Positions 58,334-64,000 of a stretch of DNA of 64,000 nucleotides are shown in pieces. A model generated the notes under the pieces. That model saw only the letters and a program-made list of their open reading frames with translations, was not told the DNA's origin and did no database searches. A program made the translations under genes and the position numbers. This stretch comes from Rhizomucor pusillus (lineage: Eukaryota > Mucoromycota > Mucoromycetes > Mucorales > Lichtheimiaceae): the NCBI GenBank assembly GCA_900175165.2, contig FWWN02000646.1, forward strand, positions 62,001 through 126,000, written 5' to 3'. Position 1 is the stretch's first letter. Every line of letters begins with the position of its first letter.

Positions 58334-60824
58334 ATGTCACAGCCCGTAGAGGCCATTGAACGAACGCCCGAGTATGAAGAATTCATGCGTCAGCTTCGAG
58401 AGTTCCATGAGCGGAAAGGGTACGCGTATACAATGTCTCAGAGAGCTTGATCGTCCATGATTTAACGCGTTACATAAGAACGACTTTGCAAGCTGAACCT
58501 GTACTGGGCGGCAAGAAGCTAGATCTGTTGAAAATTTACAAAACAGTGATGGAAGCAGGAGGATATGAAAAGGTAGACATCAATGATCAGTAGATTAGCG
58601 CTGGGCTCTCATGATTCTTCCTTGATCAAAAGGTTACTCAAAATCGAGGTTGGAAGCAAGTTGGCGATCCTTTCGACTTTCCACCGACTTGCACGAATAG
58701 TGCATATATTCTAAAAGCAGTGTATACGAAGAACTTGGTAACATGCTAGAAAATGGGTTAAATTTATATATGTTATTAATTTGGTATATAGCTTGGTTGG
58801 GAAGAGGAGACTTATTGGAAAAGGACTTGGGAACCGCCGCGGGAGCATCTTGAACAGTCGCAGAAAGGACATGCCCGTACTTCATCACCAGCACCACTTG
58901 CTATGCGTCCACGCGATCGACAGACTGCTACAGGTAAATTTGCGTATTTCAGATCTTTCTGTGGAGATATCTAATCGGTCAGCATAGCATTTACACAGCA
59001 AGCCCGGCCACCTGTGCAGCAGCAGCCGACTTACATCCAACCGCCGATCCAAGCGATGCCTAACGGGGTTTTTGTTCCACCGTGTAAGTATTAACTGTGA
59101 TGAATCATGGACATTGTAGCTAATATACATTTGTAGCGCCTTTCATCGATGAGGAGTTTCGGACACGTATACAGTTAGCCCTTAAATCCACGCTACCGAA
59201 CGAAATCGATTGGGCATTTAACACGCTTGTAAAGTTTTCATACAGCGCAGACGCATTCAACATCGATTACATGCCAGCACTTCTCGATCATCTTATCGAA
59301 TTCGCCCTACCATTCTTCGAAAGTCACGTAAAACCTATCTTGACCAATGCCGAACGATCTCCTGCTGAAGACATGTTTTGCAGCAAGAAAGGCCAAGAGA
59401 TGCTGGAACGTGTACTGCAAGTCTTTCACATTATACGGAATTTCTCCTTTATCGATATGAACATACGGCGGCTAGCACATCACGAAACATTACGGCATCT
59501 GCTAATGATGGGTTTGGCACTTCCTCCAGACTCTCAGTACGCTGAACTAAGTCGACATTGCCTTGATATAATGGAGAATATTGCACCGCAGATCATGGTA
59601 GCCAATCCCTCTGATCCGTATCTGATGGCTATGACGTGGCTCTTGTATACCAACGACCGTGCACTCATTTTGGGAGCTATCCGAGCTTTGACCCGCGTAG
59701 CGGTCACCGAAGTCAATGAACGTGTGCTAGGTGTTGGCGACAAGCATATTCTCGACCGCATGATACAATTTTTGCTGGTGGATGACGAGGAATTAGTGGC
59801 AGCTACTCTCGAGTACTTTTATCAGTGCTCTAGTTTACGTGGCAGCTTTTCCACAGAACTAGTGAGGAGCTATCCAGGCAATTTGATCGGCTTACTGACC
59901 GGCTACCTTTCGTATAAATCCAAGTTAGCGCCACAGTCATCAACGCTCAATAGCACTGTACATGGCTTACCTGCCGCATTGTTGGCAAAAAGCAAGTCGC
60001 AGGTGCCACCAATAATCCCGGACTTGACGGATTATATGCATTTGGACGAACCATATCGGTGCTTGGGTTGGATAAAGGAAAAACTTATATCAGCGACAAT
60101 AGACGATGCTATCCCTTTGAAGGAATTGTTTACGACTTATCGCGAATTATTCGGCAAAGACAAACCATTAGGCATCAAGGAATTTTACACAGTACTCAAG
60201 ATTGCATATCCGCAGCCGCAATCAGTGGAGAAGAGCGTACAGAATAACACTTGTCCCATGGATGAACTCATCTTACGGAATATCAAATACGCTCCCAAGA
60301 AAGTACCAGAACGTAAGCATCTAAACATGTATCGATTTGGAAGGAACACGCGTTGCTCATGGTTTACATACACAGCTGTTAAATGCCACTGGAAGGACTG
60401 TTCAGAAACTTTTGAAACTGACGCAGATCTCCATCGACACATTGTCTCAACCCACTTGGAACCATCAAAAGAGGAAGACGAAAAAGAGCAGCAGTACACT
60501 TGCCGGTGGATGAGCTGCGACCGCAATGGCTTTAAGAACAAAAGCACAATCATAAATCACATGCGTACACATTTTGCAGGCAAAATACGGAAACAACAAC
60601 GCGCTAGAAAAGATGACTTTACGATAGCAAAAATACCAATAGACGACTCAGAAGTATCTGGCGTACCATTAACAGCGGCCTTATTACTACGTAACTTGGT
60701 ACGGTTCAAGGAGCACCATTCCCTTTACTTGCCACACGAGAGCGAATTAATGGCGCTGGCGATCCAACGACCCAAACTTTCAAAATACATTTTAACTGTA
60801 TTGACCGATATTCGAGCCGATTAG
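58334..60824 (+). CDS. RSC9: ARID2/RSC9-like subunit of a SWI/SNF-type (RSC/PBAF) remodeller
   Basis: Chromatin-remodelling subunit. Six exons (58334-58419, 58479-58572, 58633-58737, 58792-58933, 58988-59083, 59137-60824) give 736 aa. ARID DNA-binding domain in exons 1-4: YEEFMRQLREFHERKGTTL, LDLLKIYKTVMEAGGYEKVT, WKQVGDPFDFPPTCTNSAYI, LGWEEETYWKRTWEPP. A long helical-repeat region follows (NEIDWAFNTLVKFSY ... DRALILGAIRALTRVAV). Then come an RFX-like domain (DEPYRCLGWIKEKLISATID) and two C2H2 fingers (CHWKDCSETFETDADLHRHI; CRWMSCDRNGFKNKSTIINH). The order ARID - helical - RFX-like - C2H2 matches animal ARID2 better than yeast Rsc9, which lacks a good ARID. Its stop is 34 bp from that of the convergent gene. 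Confidence 0.9.
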
Positions 60825-60857
60825 TGTTTAATAATAAAAATGGCAATCAATGGTATC

Positions 60858-62260
60858 CTAAAGAAAAATTATGCAAAAAATGTACATGGCCACGCCCACT
60901 GTAACGATGTCAACAACGTCCTTCACAAATCGAGTTTCCTTAGGTTTTCGCTTGACATTGAACGGCGTCAGTAATTCTTTGCTGTATAAAGATTGCTGTC
61001 GTCTACTCCGAATAATGTGGATTGCAGCGAGTACGATTAAGCTGCATATAGCTAGATATGCGTATCCCATGAATATTGCAATTTGATTTGGAAGCCAACA
61101 TAGCTTTGTAGCCAAAAAGTCTTCACCAGTGGATGATGGAGACAAATCAAGCAACATGGCTCCAGGATATAGCAGTCCTTGCGCCATACTAAAGGTCGGT
61201 ACTGATACTTCAATTACTTGATCCTGGCTGCTAGGCAACGTGTGCCAAACCGCGCAGTAGTCATGATCATCTCCTGAAAAGACTGCCACGGGTTTGATGT
61301 GCTCGAGGAGCTTTGAGGAAAGACGCTGTTCAACCAAGTTTTGATATTGATAGCCACGACCTTGTTGAATAGGTGATGCATGTTGCCTGTCTTGACCACA
61401 GAATGTATTATCCGGTCGGTAAAGAGGCACATGTGTAAATAGGATCCGTGGATGAGGTGGTAAAGCCTGCCTCAGAACATCGAGTGCTTGTTTTTTACTA
61501 GCCAAGTCTTTCGTAGCACTGAGGGATACGGTATCAATCACGATTATACTGTAACGGGTTGTCTTGAAAATGTAAGAGGTAGGACCGTATTCAGTTTGAA
61601 ATCGCTCAACAGTGTGTTCTTGAATACCGTTGCCGAAACCAATGTCGTGGTTCCCAACCATGAAGAATTGCGGTTTGTCTGATGGGAAAACTTTTCGAAA
61701 CCTCGCAGCTTCGTTCTTCCATCTGATAAATCCAGCTCTTAGTAACTATATTACAATAGTAACCTGGAAAAAGGTAACAAACCCATCATCTTGCTTCCAT
61801 TCTCGTCCTCCGTCCATAAGATCTCCCATAAATATTGTTCCATCTGGACGAAGCCAGCGGATGAGGTGGCGATAATTCCGTCGCATATACATGTCGCTGT
61901 AAAACTCGGAGATACGTAGTAAAATACCAGCGCGGTCGTATGAGAAAGGGTCGGTAAGCTGAGGATCGCCCACAAGTAGCAGCCGGTCGAGTGACTACAA
62001 GTTAACGAGTCAGAATGTCGCAGCGACGAAAAGCTTGTGTGGAGTTAACCTACGCCGTCTGCAGTCCTGTGGCTACGGTGAGGCCATGGACTGCAATTCC
62101 ACGCTGCCCGTAGAAAAATCAGGTACTCTCCGTGCAGTAAGGCCAAAATCCACAGTAGCCGCAGGAAATTCACAACCCCTCGCGGTGATCGTGCTGGTGA
62201 CCATCGTTCAAGATTGTGTAGCAGTGACCGCAACATATGCTGCTTAGAAAGGGTGCACAA
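60858..62260 (-). CDS. CDC1/TED1/PGAP5-like membrane metallophosphoesterase
   Basis: ER/Golgi enzyme family that remodels GPI-anchor ethanolamine phosphates (MPPE1/PGAP5, yeast Cdc1 and Ted1). Three exons (62054-62260, 61783-61994, 60858-61722) sum to 1284 nt, 427 aa. A first membrane helix is at VNFLRLLWILALLHGEYLIF. Metal-binding motifs: VGDPQLTDP, IFMGDLMDGGREW, MVGNHDIGFGN, LFTHVPLYRP and SGDDHDYCAVWH. Two or three C-terminal membrane helices follow (IAIFMGYAYLAICSLIVLAA and VKDVVDIVTVGVAMYIFCII). The start is the only ATG ahead of the conserved helix (62260), though the ATG at 62236 (aa 9) is also possible. Which of Cdc1, Ted1 or PGAP5 is closest cannot be told here. Confidence 0.88.
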
Positions 62261-63359
62261 AAGCCATTCTCAGTTGAATCCGACAATGTCGGGTTGTACG
62301 ACTTCGGTCCATGAGAATCAAGGACCCCTTTCAGGGTCCCTAAATTGATGAGGACAATTATTGAGTTATTGTCACCGGTCGCCGTAGCTTACAATAAGAA
62401 GCATGCATTATCTCCATTCTTTTTTCTTGATAGACACTACAAAGCGCCGTCCTATCTAAACAACAAACAATTATGCACGCGCATATGCTTCCATACAGTA
62501 AGATCGTTACGATAGCTTCAGAACAACCCTTTTCCTTGGTATTTTTGAATCAGTTGACCTCACGTTATACCAACTTGTTGAACTTGTGTCAGAGAACGCG
62601 CTTCTCTGGCAACGATGATATTACTTAATCACCTATGCACCCTGACTACCCCGCTTATGCTTTCACAGGCGACACTGATAAGACACGATCTGCTGACCTC
62701 AATGTAGTACCAATTCATAGCTTCACTTATTGAATCTCTAGACTCTCAGTAAGCACAAGATCGTGATGCTAACCTGTACTTTCATATGTTGTTTGTTCCA
62801 GGTACGAAAAGCATGTTGTAACATACGCGTGGCGCTAGTTTCTACCAATTGCCAGTGTGACAATTTGTAACGCGGATACATTACATACAGCTGGGCATCT
62901 TGTGTAATAGAACAATTGATCGTGATACTGAAACGTTAATTACTTAATGCCGTCCCGCATTATTGAGTTCGTGCCATGTAACGTCGACCCTGATCTTGCA
63001 AGTTGTCTTATGCAAGCGGCCCTGGTGCCCGACAGTTATACGAAGTGCGGGAAAGAAAGGGATTGAACCTTATCATTTCGTTCTGCTTACTATGCTGACC
63101 CTTTGTATATTACTTAATCCACATGATACCGTCCCTGAGTACTGTAGTTCCTCAAAAAATCCTGCAATGAGGCGGCACAAAGCTCTGCTCGACCTTCGCA
63201 CGCATTCTTTTTTTGTAGCGGTCAGGGCAGTTGAGATGACGATGATTTCTTTACGCGTTCGTAAGCGATGGATATTTAAACCCGAGCTCTGAGTCGCGTC
63301 CCAACTTCTTTCTTTTTTCTTTGTATCTCTACCTCCTGACAACACCGAACCAAAGCAGG
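62261..63359. other. Intergenic, upstream of the chitinase gene
   Basis: About 1.1 kb without a supported gene. A plus frame at 62963-63292 lacks domains. A weak 5-bp inverted repeat at about 62322-62337 is too short to call. Confidence 0.55.
63272..63280 (+). promoter_or_regulatory. TATA-like box of the chitinase gene
   Basis: ATATTTAAA about 80 bp before the chitinase ATG, followed by a CT-rich stretch (TTCTTTCTTTTTTCTTTG) near the expected transcription start. Confidence 0.5.
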
Positions 63360-64000
63360 ATGTTCACCATATCTCGCGCTTTACTGCTCTCAGCTGCAAT
63401 CGGGACTTTTATGGGTGCCAATGCATTCCAGGTACGTTTCTAGAAACTGTGCGTCAAGAAGATGTTTGATGGATTGACGTTTCATGACGATGCAGAACGA
63501 CTGCAATAACAACATTGCAATGTGTAAGTCTGCTGTCCATTCAATTTCTTGACGCTTCTTACTAACTGACCTCGTTAGACTGGGGTCAGAATTCTTACGG
63601 CGCTACAAACGCTGCTGACAAGGCTAATTGGCAAAAGTCTCTCAAATACTACTGCGATGACGATTCCATCGATATCATCCCCATTGCCTTCTTGACAACC
63701 TTCTTCAGCAAGGATGGTCTGCCTAGCATTAACCTTGCTAACGTAGGTGCCTCATTGTATTCTGCTTACATGAACTTTACAGCTCATTATAATTGTAACA
63801 ATAGACTTGCAACAATGTCGATAACTCCACATTCCCGGAAACTGAACTTCCAAACTGCAGTGCTCTAGCAGAGGACATTGAATACTGTCAAAGCAAGGGC
63901 AAGGCTCTCACACTTTCTCTCGGAGGCGCCACTGGTGGTGTCGGTTTCCAATCTGACAGTCAAGCTACTGAATTTGCTGACACGATCTGGAACGTATTCT
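63360..64000 (+). CDS. Class III (GH18) chitinase, 3' end cut by window edge
   Basis: Secreted endochitinase hydrolysing chitin in cell-wall remodelling. Four exons are seen (63360-63431, 63496-63523, 63579-63742, 63805 to beyond 64000). A signal peptide is clear: MFTISRALLLSAAIGTFMGA followed by NAFQ. The mature start is the class III pattern NNNIAMYWGQNSYGA, split by introns. Then SIDIIPIAFLTTFFSKDG, LPNCSALAEDIEYCQSKGKA and LTLSLGGATGG, the conserved SLGG strand before the catalytic DxxDxDxE, which lies beyond the window. Cysteine spacing (NCSALAEDIEYC) matches the hevamine-like family. Confidence 0.92.

Noticed and set aside
62322..62337. GACCC...GGGTC inverted repeat
   Set aside because: Five-base stem only, no T-run or gene end nearby.
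63055..63075. GGTTCAATCCC-like string on the minus strand
   Set aside because: No matching T-stem or acceptor stem; not a tRNA.

Overview
The window reads as a gene-dense, intron-rich fungal chromosome segment, most likely from an early-diverging fungus of the Mucoromycota (Mucorales-like). This is inferred from the gene set, the very short introns (about 45-75 nt, GTATGT/GTAAGT donors, CTAAC/CTAAT branch sites) and the style of the proteins. It could not be checked by database search. Nearly every gene is split, so most real proteins had to be assembled from exons; I give exon limits where the reading frame closes. For most of the genes where I give every exon, the summed length is a multiple of three.

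Layout. 1-1486 (-): a seven-transmembrane receptor running off the left edge. About 2501-6526: a mobile element of about 4 kb with imperfect terminal inverted repeats, a broken Tc1/mariner-type (DD34E) transposase and a second multi-exon gene of unknown function. 7316-8876 (+): DNMT2-type tRNA cytosine methyltransferase. 9388-12379 (+): MGA2/SPT23-like membrane-anchored transcription factor. 13209-14612 (-): Pho80/PCL-type cyclin. 16082-18192 (+): dihydroxyacetone kinase. 18357-20100 (-): ERT1-type gluconeogenesis regulator hidden in ten small exons. 21544-23621 (-): arrestin-like protein. 24347-26284 (+): LRR protein. 26563-27431 (+): mitochondrial ribosomal protein uL24. 27637-28735 (+): RPF2. 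29697-31019 (+): PP1 phosphatase. 31143-32449 (-): inositol-pentakisphosphate 2-kinase. 33041-35297 (+): VTS1/Smaug. 35518-37047 (-): EIPR1. 37189-38872 (+): STE24. 38899-39791 (-): NEDD8/SUMO-type protease. 41962-42617 (+): small Pro-rich/TM/Cys-rich protein. 43188-43400 (+): candidate 70-aa gene behind a TATA box. 43623-45301 (-): KGD2. 46702-47872 (-): membrane-associated methyltransferase. 47987-50975 (-): NOM1/SGD1. 51254-51981 (+): unknown Ser-rich protein. 52252-53490 (+): phosphopantothenoylcysteine synthetase. 53677-56119 (-): CCR4. 56862-57803 (-): F-box protein. 58334-60824 (+): ARID2/RSC9-like chromatin subunit. 60858-62260 (-): CDC1/TED1/PGAP5-like metallophosphoesterase. 63360-64000 (+): class III chitinase, cut by the right edge.

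How they fit together. The segment is mainly housekeeping, with no operon logic. Neighbours are often convergent with tiny gaps (27 bp STE24/protease, 34 bp RSC9-like/phosphoesterase) or divergent from one short promoter (EIPR1/STE24, 141 bp). Themes recur: carbon metabolism (dihydroxyacetone kinase, ERT1, KGD2), ribosome biogenesis (RPF2, NOM1, uL24m), mRNA decay (VTS1, CCR4), and membrane/lipid control (MGA2, PGAP5-like). The one clearly accessory region is the transposable element near the left end. Its second gene, nearly intact beside a dead transposase, is the best candidate for something undescribed. No rRNA, tRNA or CRISPR was seen.
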